Shown: positions 17,426 through 25,862, numbered from the stretch's first letter. The stretch: 36,039 nucleotides of DNA from Streptomyces sp. (GCF_031181555.1 NZ_JAPSKQ010000054.1:1-36039); one strand, 5' to 3'. Notes: a model not told the origin generated them from the letters alone. A program made the numbers and translations.

Positions 17426-17461
17426 ATGATCTTCGCCCACACCCCGGGAGCCCGCCCATGA
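17426..17461 (+). CDS. 11-codon leader ORF overlapping the GAF gene start
   Basis: ATG 17426 begins MIFAHTPGARP and stops at TGA 17459-17461, which overlaps the GAF gene's ATG (ATGA 17458-17461). Its own start lies in an exact copy of the context that starts the GAF gene: GGAGCCCGCCCATGA occurs at 17415-17429 and 17447-17461. It looks like a duplicated initiation region that now couples translation; whether the peptide matters is unknown. Confidence 0.45.
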   Translation: MIFAHTPGARP

Positions 17462-18033
17462 GCTACGACCCGCCGCGCCCGGCCGGTCGTCTGCTGCTCA
17501 CCCCCGAGGACAAGGAGGCCCCGGCACGCACCCGCAGGCTGCGCCGGCTGGGACTGGGGGACCGTCCCGAGCCCGCGCTGGACGCCTTCGCGTACGGCCT
17601 CGCCGAGCTCACGGGGGCGCCGTACGCCATGGTCAACTTCCTCGGCGAGAACGGGCAGTTCTTCGCGGGCCTGTACACCCCGGCCGTCGCGCCGGTCGTG
17701 CGCGGCGACGGCACCGGCGCCCTGCTGGGCCGGGCACAGCCCCGCGACCACGGGTTCTGCCCCCATGTGGTGGTCCGGCGCAAGGCGCTGGTGCTGGAGG
17801 ACGTGACGGACTATCCGCGTTTCGCGGGCAATCCGGTCGTGGACGAGTTCGGCATCCGCTCCTACCTGGGCGCGCCGCTCGTCGACAGCACCGGCATGGT
17901 GCTCGGCACCGTCTCGGTCACCGACGTCCGGCCCAGGGCGTGGGGGCGGCCGGGGCTCGCGGCCATCAAGGAGCAGGCCGCGGACCTCGTCGTACGGCTG
18001 GAGCGGCGGGAGGACGACGGGCTGCCGCGGTGA
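17458..18033 (+). CDS. GAF-domain sensory protein downstream of the conservon
   Basis: A 191-residue cytoplasmic protein that is essentially one GAF domain: FAYGLAELTGAPYAMVNFLGENGQFFAGLY, then HGFCPHVVVRRKALVLEDV, and FGIRSYLGAPLVDSTGMVLGTVSV. No kinase, cyclase or HTH output is present, so it presumably works through partners. Start ATG 17458 has GGGAG upstream. It lies 59 bp after cvnD on the same strand, so it is likely an accessory signal-input component of this conservon, compensating for the near absence of an external sensor in CvnA; that is inference. GAF ligands vary and none can be read here. Confidence 0.88.
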   Translation: MSYDPPRPAGRLLLTPEDKEAPARTRRLRRLGLGDRPEPALDAFAYGLAELTGAPYAMVNFLGENGQFFAGLYTPAVAPVVRGDGTGALLGRAQPRDHGFCPHVVVRRKALVLEDVTDYPRFAGNPVVDEFGIRSYLGAPLVDSTGMVLGTVSVTDVRPRAWGRPGLAAIKEQAADLVVRLERREDDGLPR

Positions 18034-18102
18034 GCCCGGGCGGCGCGGCCGGACGGGTGACGGCGTGAAGGAAAGCTGTGGCCGAGCTTAAGAAAACCTC
18101 GA

Positions 18103-18132
18103 TGGACCGGTGAGGGTGGTGTACGGCAGATT
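18103..18132 (+). promoter_or_regulatory. candidate tdh promoter
   Basis: TGGACC (18103-18108) and CAGATT (18127-18132) are 18 bp apart in the 182-bp gap before tdh, downstream of an AT-rich patch CTTAAGAAAA (18087-18096) unusual for this DNA. Weak matches, so tentative. Confidence 0.3.
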
Positions 18133-18215
18133 GCAGTGCGATTCCACTTCCCTTCCCGGACCGGGGCCTCTTCGGCGTGCCCCGGCGCCGGCACTCACCC
18201 TCAGGAGCCGTAGCG

Positions 18216-19244
18216 TTGAAGGCGCTGGTCAAGGAGAAGGCGGAGCCCGGGCTGTGGCTCGCGGACGTCCCGGAGCCCGCCGTCGGACCCGGCGACGTGC
18301 TGATCAAGGTGCTGCGCACCGGTATCTGCGGCACCGACCTGCACATCCGGGCCTGGGACGGCTGGGCCCAGCAGGCGATCACCACCCCGCTGGTCGTCGG
18401 GCACGAGTTCGTCGGCGAGGTCGTCGGGACCGGCCGGGACGTCACCGACATCAAGACCGGTGACCGGGTCAGCGGCGAGGGGCACCTGGTGTGCGGCAAG
18501 TGCCGCAACTGCCTGGCCGGACGCCGGCACCTGTGCCGGGCCACGGTCGGGCTCGGGGTCGGGCGCGACGGCGCCTTCGCCGAGTACGTCGTGCTCCCCG
18601 CCACCAACGTCTGGGTGCACCGCGTCCCCGTCGACCTCGACGTCGCCGCGATCTTCGACCCGTTCGGCAACGCCGTGCACACCGCCCTGTCCTTCCCGCT
18701 CGTCGGCGAGGACGTCCTGATCACGGGGGCCGGCCCGATCGGCCTGATGGCCGCCGCGGTGGCCCGGCACGCCGGCGCGCGCAACGTCGTGATCACCGAC
18801 GTCAGCGAGGAGCGTCTGGAACTCGCCCGCAAGATCGGGGTGAGCCTGGCGCTGAACGTCGCCGAGTCGACCATCGCCGACGGTCAGCACGCCCTCGGCC
18901 TGCGCGAGGGCTTCGACATCGGCCTGGAGATGTCCGGCCGTCCCGAGGCCATGCGGGACATGATCGCCAACATGACGCACGGCGGCCGGATCGCGATGCT
19001 GGGCCTGCCCGCCGAGGAGTTCCCGGTCGACTGGGCCCGGATCGTCACCTCGATGATCACCGTCAAGGGCATCTACGGCCGTGAGATGTTCGAGACCTGG
19101 TACGCCATGTCGGTCCTGCTGGAGGGCGGCCTGGACCTCGCGCCCGTCATCACCGGCCGCTACGGCTACCGCGACTTCGAGGCGGCCTTCGAGGACGCGG
19201 CGAGCGGCCGGGGCGGCAAGGTCATCCTCGACTGGACCGCCTGA
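18216..19244 (+). CDS. tdh: L-threonine 3-dehydrogenase
   Basis: NAD-dependent zinc alcohol-dehydrogenase-family enzyme oxidising threonine to 2-amino-3-ketobutyrate, cytoplasmic. At 342 residues it matches the family. C38 in TGICGTDLH is the catalytic zinc ligand with GHEFVGEVV following, [15 protein letters not shown] binds structural zinc, and [18 protein letters not shown] is the NAD fold. The start is TTG 18216: the protein then begins (M)KALVKEK as in other Tdh proteins and AGGAG stands at 18203-18207; the ATG at 18177 would add an unsupported leader. kbl follows after 39 bp, completing the pathway to glycine and acetyl-CoA. Confidence 0.96.
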   Translation: MKALVKEKAEPGLWLADVPEPAVGPGDVLIKVLRTGICGTDLHIRAWDGWAQQAITTPLVVGHEFVGEVVGTGRDVTDIKTGDRVSGEGHLVCGKCRNCLAGRRHLCRATVGLGVGRDGAFAEYVVLPATNVWVHRVPVDLDVAAIFDPFGNAVHTALSFPLVGEDVLITGAGPIGLMAAAVARHAGARNVVITDVSEERLELARKIGVSLALNVAESTIADGQHALGLREGFDIGLEMSGRPEAMRDMIANMTHGGRIAMLGLPAEEFPVDWARIVTSMITVKGIYGREMFETWYAMSVLLEGGLDLAPVITGRYGYRDFEAAFEDAASGRGGKVILDWTA

Positions 19245-19283
19245 CTTCCCCACCTCACCCGCACGCACCTTCAGGGAGCCCCC

Positions 19284-20483
<1,200 letters not shown>

Positions 20484-20519
20484 GCGGAGCACATCGCGGC
20501 ATTTGAGAGAATCGGTCCC

Positions 20520-21425
20520 ATGATCGAGGCGCGGCGGCTCCACATCCTCCGTGCGGTGGCCGACCACCGCACGGTCACGGCGGCAGCCGCCGCGCTGTAC
20601 CTCACCCCCTCGGCCGTCTCCCAGCAGCTCGCCGCGCTGGAGCAGGAGACCGGCCACCGCCTGGTGGAGCGCGGTGCCAAGGGCGTACGGCTGACCCCGG
20701 CGGGCGAGATCCTGCTCAGCCACACCAACGCGGTCCTCGCCCAGCTGGAGCGGGCCGAGGCCGAGCTCGCCGCGTACGGCGCGGGCTCGGCCGGCACCGT
20801 CACGGTCGCCGCCTTCGCGACCGGTATCGCCGAGGTCGTCGCGCCCGCGGTGGCCCGTCTCGCCGCGTCCGCGCCCGGCATCCGCATCCGGGTGCAGGAC
20901 GCCGAGGGCGACGCCAGCCTGCCGATGGTGCTGGACCGGCAGGTCGACGTCGCCGTGGCGGTCGAGTACCGCGGGGCACCGCCCGCCGACGACCCGCGGC
21001 TGACCCATGTACCGCTGTACGCCGAGCCGTTCGACGCGGTCGTCCCCGTCACCCACCGGCTGGCCGACTGTGCCGAGGTGCCGCTCGCCGAGCTGGCCAA
21101 GGACCCGTGGATCGGCCCGTACCCCGGTAACCCCTGCCATGACGTGGTCGTCCTGGCCTGCGAGAACGCCGGTTTCCAGCCCCGTCTGGAGCACTCCTCG
21201 GACGACTTCCGCGCGGTGGTCGCCCTCGCCTCGGCGGACGTGGGCGTCGCGCTGGTGCCCCGCTCGGCGCTGCGCGGGATGGACCTCGCGGGCGTCGTCG
21301 TCCGCCCGGTCGACGGTGTGGCGCCGACCCGCCGGGTCTTCGCCGCCGTGCGCCGGGGCGCCGAGGAGCATCCGCTGATCCGACCGGTGCTGGACGCGCT
21401 CCGCGCGGCGGCCGGGGTGGCGTAG
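20520..21425 (+). CDS. LysR-family transcriptional regulator
   Basis: A 301-residue LysR regulator. The winged HTH (LHILRAVADHRTVTAAAAALYLTPSAVSQQLAALEQETGHRLVERG) occupies residues about 7-55, followed by the linker helix and a periplasmic-binding-like effector domain (VTVAAFATGIAEVVAPAVARL, DVAVAVEYR, PWIGPYPGNPCHDVVV, VALVPRSALRGM). ATG 20520 with GAGAGA upstream. It is unusual for LysR genes to lie in line after the genes they may control rather than divergent, so tdh/kbl may not be its target. Effector unknown. Confidence 0.93.
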   Translation: MIEARRLHILRAVADHRTVTAAAAALYLTPSAVSQQLAALEQETGHRLVERGAKGVRLTPAGEILLSHTNAVLAQLERAEAELAAYGAGSAGTVTVAAFATGIAEVVAPAVARLAASAPGIRIRVQDAEGDASLPMVLDRQVDVAVAVEYRGAPPADDPRLTHVPLYAEPFDAVVPVTHRLADCAEVPLAELAKDPWIGPYPGNPCHDVVVLACENAGFQPRLEHSSDDFRAVVALASADVGVALVPRSALRGMDLAGVVVRPVDGVAPTRRVFAAVRRGAEEHPLIRPVLDALRAAAGVA

Positions 21426-21432
21426 GGAACCG

Positions 21433-21810
21433 GTCGGCGTCCCCGTCGCCAGGGGCGGGCCGCACGTCACCTCGCTGTCCGAGGAGGCGGCGGCGCACGC
21501 CGACACGGTCTTCACCGGTCCCGGCGAGGACACCTGGCCGCTGTTCCTGAGGGGCTTCCGCTGCGAGGACGCCCTCTTCCGGAGTCCGGGAACCGCACCA
21601 GGCACCGCGACCGGGACCTCTACGGCACCCGCCATGTCGTCTACGGCCCCAGGGGGATGACGGCGTGTCAGCCGGCGGGCGGTTGCCGGCGGGCCTGCCG
21701 CGACTTCCACCGCCGGGCCGGCCGTCCGGCGGGGCCCGGCGGCCCGGCCGGCCACCCCGAGGGGATGCGGCACCTCGCGTACGCGGGCGGCCCCCGGAGG
21801 CCGCCGGTGA
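21433..21810 (+). pseudogene. decayed B12-binding radical SAM protein
   Basis: Between LysR and the second XRE gene two pieces of one protein family survive in different frames. Piece 1 (from nt 21433) reads GVPVARGGPHVTSLSEEAAA then FTGPGEDTWPLFLRGF, the end of a cobalamin-binding domain with its GGPH motif. Piece 2, in another frame from about nt 21617, reads RDLYGTRHVVYGPRGMT, ACRDFHRRAG and GMRHLAYAGG, the C-terminal tail of B12-radical SAM proteins. The whole radical SAM core with CxxxCxxC is missing between them. It is therefore an internally deleted, frameshifted remnant. Confidence 0.72.
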
Positions 21811-21836
21811 CGGGAACCACAGCCCTCCGTCTCTGT

Positions 21837-21855
21837 TCCGGGATATCATCCCGGA
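21837..21855. promoter_or_regulatory. 19-bp palindromic operator over a leaderless promoter
   Basis: TCCGGGATATCATCCCGGA is a perfect 8-3-8 inverted repeat. TATCAT (21844-21849) inside it is a plausible -10 box, and a transcript starting about 7 nt downstream would begin at the GTG start codon 21857, i.e. leaderless. The likely binder is the XRE-cupin protein encoded there. Confidence 0.6.
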
Positions 21856-21856
21856 T

Positions 21857-22441
21857 GTGAAACACGATGAGGCCGGGCCGGTTCCGGACCCCGTCGACGT
21901 CCGGCTCGGCGCGCGACTGGCCGAGCTCAGGGGCGAACACGGCTGGTCCCTCGGAGAGCTCGCGGAGCGCAGCGGGATCAGCCGGTCCACCCTGTCCCGG
22001 GCCGAGCGGGCGGAGACCAGTCCCACCGCCTCCCTGCTGAACCGCCTGTGCGCCGTCTACGGGCGCACCATGTCCCAGCTGCTCAGCGAGGTCGAAGCGG
22101 AGCCCCAGCCGGTGGTGCGGGCCGCCGAGCAGCCGGTGTGGGAGGACCGCGCCTCCGGCTTCGTCCGCCGCTCCGTCTCCCCGCCGCACGGCGGGCTGCG
22201 CGGCGAGCTCGTCGAGGGGCGGCTCGTCGCCGGAGCGGACCTCGCCTACGACCGGCCGCCCGTGCCCGGCCTGGAACAGCACATCTGGGTCCTGGACGGA
22301 ACCCTCGCCGTGACGACCGAGGACGTCGAGCACCACCTCGCCGCCGGTGACTGCCTCAGGCTGCGCGTCTGGGGGCCCACCCGGTTCCGCTGCCCCGGGC
22401 CCGGAGGCGCGCGCTACGTACTGGCGGTGGTGCGGCCGTGA
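21857..22441 (+). CDS. XRE-family regulator with C-terminal cupin domain (second copy type)
   Basis: A 194-residue regulator: HTH at about residues 15-70 (GARLAELRGEHGWSLGELAERSGISRSTLSRAERAETSPT) and a degenerate cupin at about 120-190 (IWVLDGTLAVTTEDVEHHLAAGDCLRLRVWGPTRFRCPG). GTG 21857 starts right after the palindrome. Its stop overlaps the GTG of the acetyltransferase gene (GTGA 22438-22441); XRE-cupin/GNAT pairs of this kind are a familiar bacterial arrangement in which the regulator controls the acetyltransferase. It is distinct in sequence from the XRE-cupin at 4.5 kb. Confidence 0.9.
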   Translation: MKHDEAGPVPDPVDVRLGARLAELRGEHGWSLGELAERSGISRSTLSRAERAETSPTASLLNRLCAVYGRTMSQLLSEVEAEPQPVVRAAEQPVWEDRASGFVRRSVSPPHGGLRGELVEGRLVAGADLAYDRPPVPGLEQHIWVLDGTLAVTTEDVEHHLAAGDCLRLRVWGPTRFRCPGPGGARYVLAVVRP

Positions 22442-22983
22442 ACATCACTCGCCCGGACGGGACTCGACTGCTCGAGCGGATCGGTGAGTTGGCCGACCTG
22501 CTGGCCGACACCGTGGACGGCGGCGCCTCCGTCGGCTTCCTCGCGCCGCTCGACCGCGCGGAGGCGGCCGCATGGTGGCAGGAACGGTCCGCCGCCGTCG
22601 CCGACGGCCGGCTCGTGGTGTGGGTGGCGCACGAGGGGCCGGGCCGGGTGCTGGGCACGGTGAGCCTCGCCCTGCCCGACAGGCCCAACAGCCGCCACCG
22701 CGCCGAACTGGTGAAGCTGATGGTGCACCGCACGGCCCGCGGCCGGGGTCTCGGCCGCAGGCTGCTGACCGTCGCGGAGGAGGAGGCCGCCGCGCGGGGC
22801 ATCACCCTGCTGCACCTGGACACCGAGACCGACAGCCCCGCCGAGCGCCTCTACCGCTCGGCCGGCTGGACCCCCGTCGGCGCGATCCCCGACTACGCGG
22901 CGGATCCGGGCGGGGTGCTGCGGCCGACGACGATCTACTACAAACGTCTGGGAGCGGGCGCGATTTCCCCTTCCACCAGGTGA
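22438..22983 (+). CDS. GNAT-family N-acetyltransferase
   Basis: A 181-residue acetyl-CoA-dependent acetyltransferase. The CoA-binding motif A is KLMVHRTARGRGLGRRLL near residues 85-103, with beta-strands VLGTVSLALP before and LLHLDTETDSPAERLYRSAGWTPVG after, the usual GNAT end. Translationally coupled to the XRE-cupin regulator by GTGA. The resemblance to antibiotic- or metabolite-detoxifying GNATs is general only; the substrate cannot be read. Its TGA ends one base before a RecA-NDp-type promoter. Confidence 0.92.
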   Translation: MNITRPDGTRLLERIGELADLLADTVDGGASVGFLAPLDRAEAAAWWQERSAAVADGRLVVWVAHEGPGRVLGTVSLALPDRPNSRHRAELVKLMVHRTARGRGLGRRLLTVAEEEAAARGITLLHLDTETDSPAERLYRSAGWTPVGAIPDYAADPGGVLRPTTIYYKRLGAGAISPSTR

Positions 22984-23006
22984 TTGTCAGTGGTGGCCAC
23001 TACGGT
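22984..23006 (+). promoter_or_regulatory. RecA-NDp (PafBC-type) DNA-damage promoter
   Basis: TTGTCAGTG (22984-22992), exactly 8 bp, then TACGGT (23001-23006): a full match to the actinobacterial RecA-independent damage promoter TTGTCRGTG-N8-TANNNT. The predicted transcript start, about 7 nt after the -10 box, coincides with ATG 23014. Confidence 0.88.
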
Positions 23007-23013
23007 CCCTGCC

Positions 23014-23373
23014 ATGCTCGAAGCCGAAGACGTACGACGGATCGCCCTGTCCCTGCCGGACACGACGGAGAAGGTCGCCTGGAGCATGCCCACGTTCCGG
23101 GTCGCGGGGAAGATGTTCGCCACCCTGCCCGAGGACGAGACCTCCATCGCGGTGCGCTGCCCGAAGGAGGAGCGCGACGAACTGGCCCTCGCCGAGCCGG
23201 AGAAGTTCTGGATCGCCGGCCACGAGGCGCAGTTCGCCTGGGTCAGGGTCCGCCTCGCCGCCCTGGAGGACGAGGCCGAACTCCGCGACATCCTCGCCGA
23301 CTCCTGGCGCCAGGCGGCCCCGCCGCGCCTGCTGGAGGCGCACCCCCGCCTCGGCCTCCCGCACGCGGGCTGA
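23014..23373 (+). CDS. MmcQ/YjbR-family (DUF419-type) small protein, damage-inducible promoter
   Basis: A 119-residue protein of the MmcQ/YjbR family, a small CyaY-like double-wing fold with suspected DNA-binding ability. Family text: EDVRRIALSLPDTTEKVAW, TFRVAGKMFATL, IAVRCPKEERDEL, WVRVRLAAL, ILADSWRQAAP. Longer starts (TTG 22984, GTG 22990, GTG 22993) all lie inside the RecA-NDp promoter, so the real start is ATG 23014, probably on a leaderless mRNA. This places the gene in the PafBC mitomycin-type damage response by promoter evidence; its biochemical role is not known. Confidence 0.9.
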   Translation: MLEAEDVRRIALSLPDTTEKVAWSMPTFRVAGKMFATLPEDETSIAVRCPKEERDELALAEPEKFWIAGHEAQFAWVRVRLAALEDEAELRDILADSWRQAAPPRLLEAHPRLGLPHAG

Positions 23374-23386
23374 AATTCCCGGGACG

Positions 23387-23409
23387 TTGTCAGTGCCCCG
23401 TGGCATGAT
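23387..23409 (+). promoter_or_regulatory. second RecA-NDp-like promoter, near match
   Basis: TTGTCAGTG (23387-23395), 8 bp, CATGAT (23404-23409): one mismatch (C for T) in the -10 box. A leaderless transcript would begin at or near GTG 23418, which opens into the degraded MFS region. The promoter may have outlived its gene. Confidence 0.6.
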
Positions 23410-23497
23410 CCGGGACCGTGAGCGGCAGCCGGGGCCGGAGGGGGGCTCCGGCTGCCGCCGCTCACCGGGGGGAGCCGGCCGGCGCACGGAGGACGGG

Positions 23498-23852
23498 GCT
23501 TTCCGTGCCGACCTCGTCGAAGGACGGCGGGAGTTCGGAGCGCGCACCTGACGGGGGCGTCATCGCGGCCGTCGCCGGGGCGGGACTGTCGCTCCGGGGG
23601 TGCCGGTGGGCGACCAGGGTGCGGACGCAGGTCCCGCCCGATGCCCTCAACCGCATCCACGCCTACGACGCGGCGGGCTCGCTCGCGATGACGCCGGCCG
23701 GCCAGGCCCCCGCGGGCCCCGCCGCCCCGGTGCTCGGAACGCGGCACGTACGGCCGGTCGCCGGGGCGACCGGCCTCGTCGTGGCGGCCGCCCTGCTCGT
23801 GATGCCCGCGATGCGCACCCCGGTCCCCGCCGAAGCGGTCCCGGCCGTCACG
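23498..23852 (+). pseudogene. decayed MFS transporter
   Basis: Two parts of a streptomycete MFS exporter remain in different frames. In the frame of nt 23498 the DNA reads GAFRADLVEGRREFGART then a TGA at 23549-23551, where intact relatives continue with Trp. In the frame of nt 23418 it then reads VIAAVAGAGLSL, QVPPDALNRIHAYDAAGSLAMTP and two hydrophobic segments (GATGLVVAAALLVMPAM), the C-terminal helices. Intervening helices are missing and several glycines/hydrophobics are replaced. The long open frame from GTG 23418 (to 25046) is an artefact of high GC. Confidence 0.68.
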
Positions 23853-23906
23853 GACGCCGGCGCACAGGCGGCCCCGAGGGGCGCGCCCGGGAAGGGGGGG
23901 ACCGCC

Positions 23907-24830
23907 TCACGCCCCCGTCGGCACCGCCCCGCCCGCGGCCAGGAACCCCCCGATGCGCTCCCGCAGCGACCGCGCGTCGAGGCCGTGGGCGGTGACGTGC
24001 TCCTCGATCCGCCCGTACCGCCGCAGCTCGGCCCGGCCCACGCCCAGTCCCAGCACCCGGTGCGGCACGTCGGCGAGCGCGTCGTTCGCCGCCGCCGTCG
24101 ACGTACCCGCCAGATACGGCTCGACGAGGACGACGTCCGTCCCGGCCGTCCCGGTGGCGCGGCGCAGGCCGGCCGCGTCGAAGGGGCGGACGGTGGTGGC
24201 GTACAGGACGGTGACGTCGAGGCCCTCCGTGGCGTGGAGCACCGCGTCCAGCACCGGCCCGACGGCGACCACGACGCCGGAGCGCCCCTCGCGGACGGTG
24301 CGGAAGCGTTCCCCGTCCACGGGCAGGCCCTGCGCGTTGGACTGCACGGACAGCCGCACGTACACCTTGTCGTCGCCGGCGGCCACCGCGTGCCGCAGCA
24401 GCGCCTCGGCCTCGTCCGGATGTCCCGGCACGTGCACGGTCCAGCCGTCCAGGGTGTCCAGCAGCGCCACGTCCCCCGGAGCCATGTGCGTGTACCCGCC
24501 GGCCGGCCAGTCGAAGGAGGCGGCGGCGCTCACCAGCACCGCGCCCGCGCCCTGGTGCCCGAGATCCAGTTTGACCTGCTCGAAGGGCCGCTCGACGAGG
24601 AAGCTCGCGAAGGTGTGCACGACGGGCCGGAGCCCGGTGAGCGCCATGCCGGAGGCCGCCCCGATCAGGAGCTGCTCGCGGATGCCCACGTTGACGACCC
24701 GGTCCGGGTGCCGGCGCAGTGCCTCGGCGAAGCCGTCGGTGCCGATCTCGGCGAGGACGACCGCGACCCGCGGATCCTCGTCGAGCAGCCGGGTGACGAC
24801 AGGGGCGAAACGATCACGCATGGTGTCCAC
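23907..24830 (-). CDS. transketolase-like enzyme, C-terminal half (Pyr + C domains)
   Basis: A 307-residue protein corresponding to the pyrimidine-binding and C-terminal domains of transketolase/DXS-like enzymes: VVLAEIGTDGFAEALRRHPDRVVNVGIREQLLIGAASGMAL with the catalytic glutamate in GIREQ, then YTHMAPGDVALLDTL and VVVAVGPVLDAVLHA. It must pair with the upstream N-terminal subunit to form an active site. GTG 24830 has AAAGGA 9 nt before it; ATG 24821 is an alternative. It lies 53 bp after the partner gene. Split transketolases act in unusual sugar or C7N-type precursor pathways; no such genes are visible here. Convergent with the MFS remnant. Confidence 0.9.
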   Translation of the reverse strand: MDTMRDRFAPVVTRLLDEDPRVAVVLAEIGTDGFAEALRRHPDRVVNVGIREQLLIGAASGMALTGLRPVVHTFASFLVERPFEQVKLDLGHQGAGAVLVSAAASFDWPAGGYTHMAPGDVALLDTLDGWTVHVPGHPDEAEALLRHAVAAGDDKVYVRLSVQSNAQGLPVDGERFRTVREGRSGVVVAVGPVLDAVLHATEGLDVTVLYATTVRPFDAAGLRRATGTAGTDVVLVEPYLAGTSTAAANDALADVPHRVLGLGVGRAELRRYGRIEEHVTAHGLDARSLRERIGGFLAAGGAVPTGA

Positions 24831-24883
24831 GGGAATCGGTCCTTTCCACCATTCGAACCAACAGGAAGGAGGTGCAGGGGCGT

Positions 24884-25591
24884 TCAGGCGTTCTTGGGTT
24901 CGACCCGGGCCACGACCACGTGCGGCCGGCCCGGATGCGGTGCGGTGAACGCGGTGTACAGCGCTTCGTGGTCCCGGCCGTCGACCGTGAGCGCGGACCA
25001 GCCCGCCGCCTCGAAGCGGGCGACGATCCCGCCGGGCCGGGCGTGACTGGCGGAGGAGTTGTCGACGACCACGGTGTGCAGCCGTTCCAGACCGGCGGGC
25101 CCGGCGAAGGCGATCGCCTCGTGGTTGCTGCCCTCGTCCAGTTCGGCGTCCCCGATCAGGGTCCACACCCGCGGCTCGTCCAGTCCCTGCGCGCGCAACC
25201 CCAGCGCCGTGCCGACCGCGATCGGCAGCCCGTGCCCCAGCGACCCGCTGCCGATCTCGGCGCCCGGCACCAGGAGGCGGTCGGGGTGGTGGCCGAGGGG
25301 CGAGTCGTACGAGCCGAAACCGGTCAGCCAGTCCACGGGCAGGAACCCCTTGGCGGCCAGTACGGCGTAGTACGCCATCGGCCCGTGTCCCTTCGACAGC
25401 AGGAACCGGTCCCGCCCGGGGTCGTCCATCCGCTCCGGCCCGACCCGCAGCACCCGGTCGTAGAGCACCCACAGCACATCCAGCGTGGACGTCGCGGCCG
25501 GGCCGTGCTTCTCGTCGCCGGTCATCAGACCCATCAGCGCCGGCAGATCCGTGTATCCGTACGAACGTGCGTGTTCCTCGATGATCGTCAT
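24884..25591 (-). CDS. transketolase-like enzyme, N-terminal half (PP domain)
   Basis: A 235-residue ThDP/PP-domain subunit: RDRFLLSKGHGPMAYYAVLAAKGF with the SKGHG motif, EIGSGSLGHGLPIAVGTALG, and the ThDP-Mg motif GDAELDEGSNHEAIAFAG ending VVVDNSSASH. Transketolase proper would be about 600 residues in one chain; here the enzyme is divided in two genes in PP-then-Pyr order. ATG 25591 has no ribosome binding site but sits 6 nt after the -10 box of a MerR-type promoter, so it is most likely translated from a leaderless transcript. Substrate unknown; ketose-phosphate plus aldehyde two-carbon transfer is the family reaction. Confidence 0.92.
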   Translation of the reverse strand: MTIIEEHARSYGYTDLPALMGLMTGDEKHGPAATSTLDVLWVLYDRVLRVGPERMDDPGRDRFLLSKGHGPMAYYAVLAAKGFLPVDWLTGFGSYDSPLGHHPDRLLVPGAEIGSGSLGHGLPIAVGTALGLRAQGLDEPRVWTLIGDAELDEGSNHEAIAFAGPAGLERLHTVVVDNSSASHARPGGIVARFEAAGWSALTVDGRDHEALYTAFTAPHPGRPHVVVARVEPKNA

Positions 25592-25597
25592 ACGGCG

Positions 25598-25628
25598 ATC
25601 GTGCAACCTCGACCAAGCTTCAGGTCAA
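25598..25628 (-). promoter_or_regulatory. MerR-type promoter with 19-bp spacer driving the transketolase pair
   Basis: On the reverse strand TTGACC (25628-25623) and CACGAT (25603-25598) are separated by 19 bp, the over-long spacing typical of promoters activated by MerR-family regulators. The spacer holds an imperfect dyad, ACCT...AGGT centred on AAGCTTGG. The transcript would start at or next to ATG 25591. No MerR gene is in the window. Confidence 0.6.
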
Positions 25629-25736
25629 GCCCTGCCGGGCGGCGATCCCCGATGAACGGGCGCGCGATCACCCCCTCGAGTGCGGTATGGTTTCCGTGCG
25701 CGTTCGGCCGGGGGAATCCCCAGGTCAGGCGGGCAA

Positions 25737-25810
<74 letters not shown>

Positions 25811-25831
25811 CTTGTGAAGCAGCAGGTCAGA

Positions 25832-25862
25832 GGCCGTATCGGAGATTCCGGTACGGCCTTTT
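25832..25862 (+). terminator. Rho-independent terminator of the tRNA
   Basis: GGCCGTA (25832-25838) pairs with TACGGCC (25852-25858), an inner CGG/CCG adds to the stem, and TTTT follows at 25859-25862. Confidence 0.85.

Noticed and set aside
23418..25046. 542-codon forward frame from GTG 23418
   Set aside because: Only the part to about 23850 resembles a protein (MFS remnant); the rest is antisense to a clear transketolase gene.
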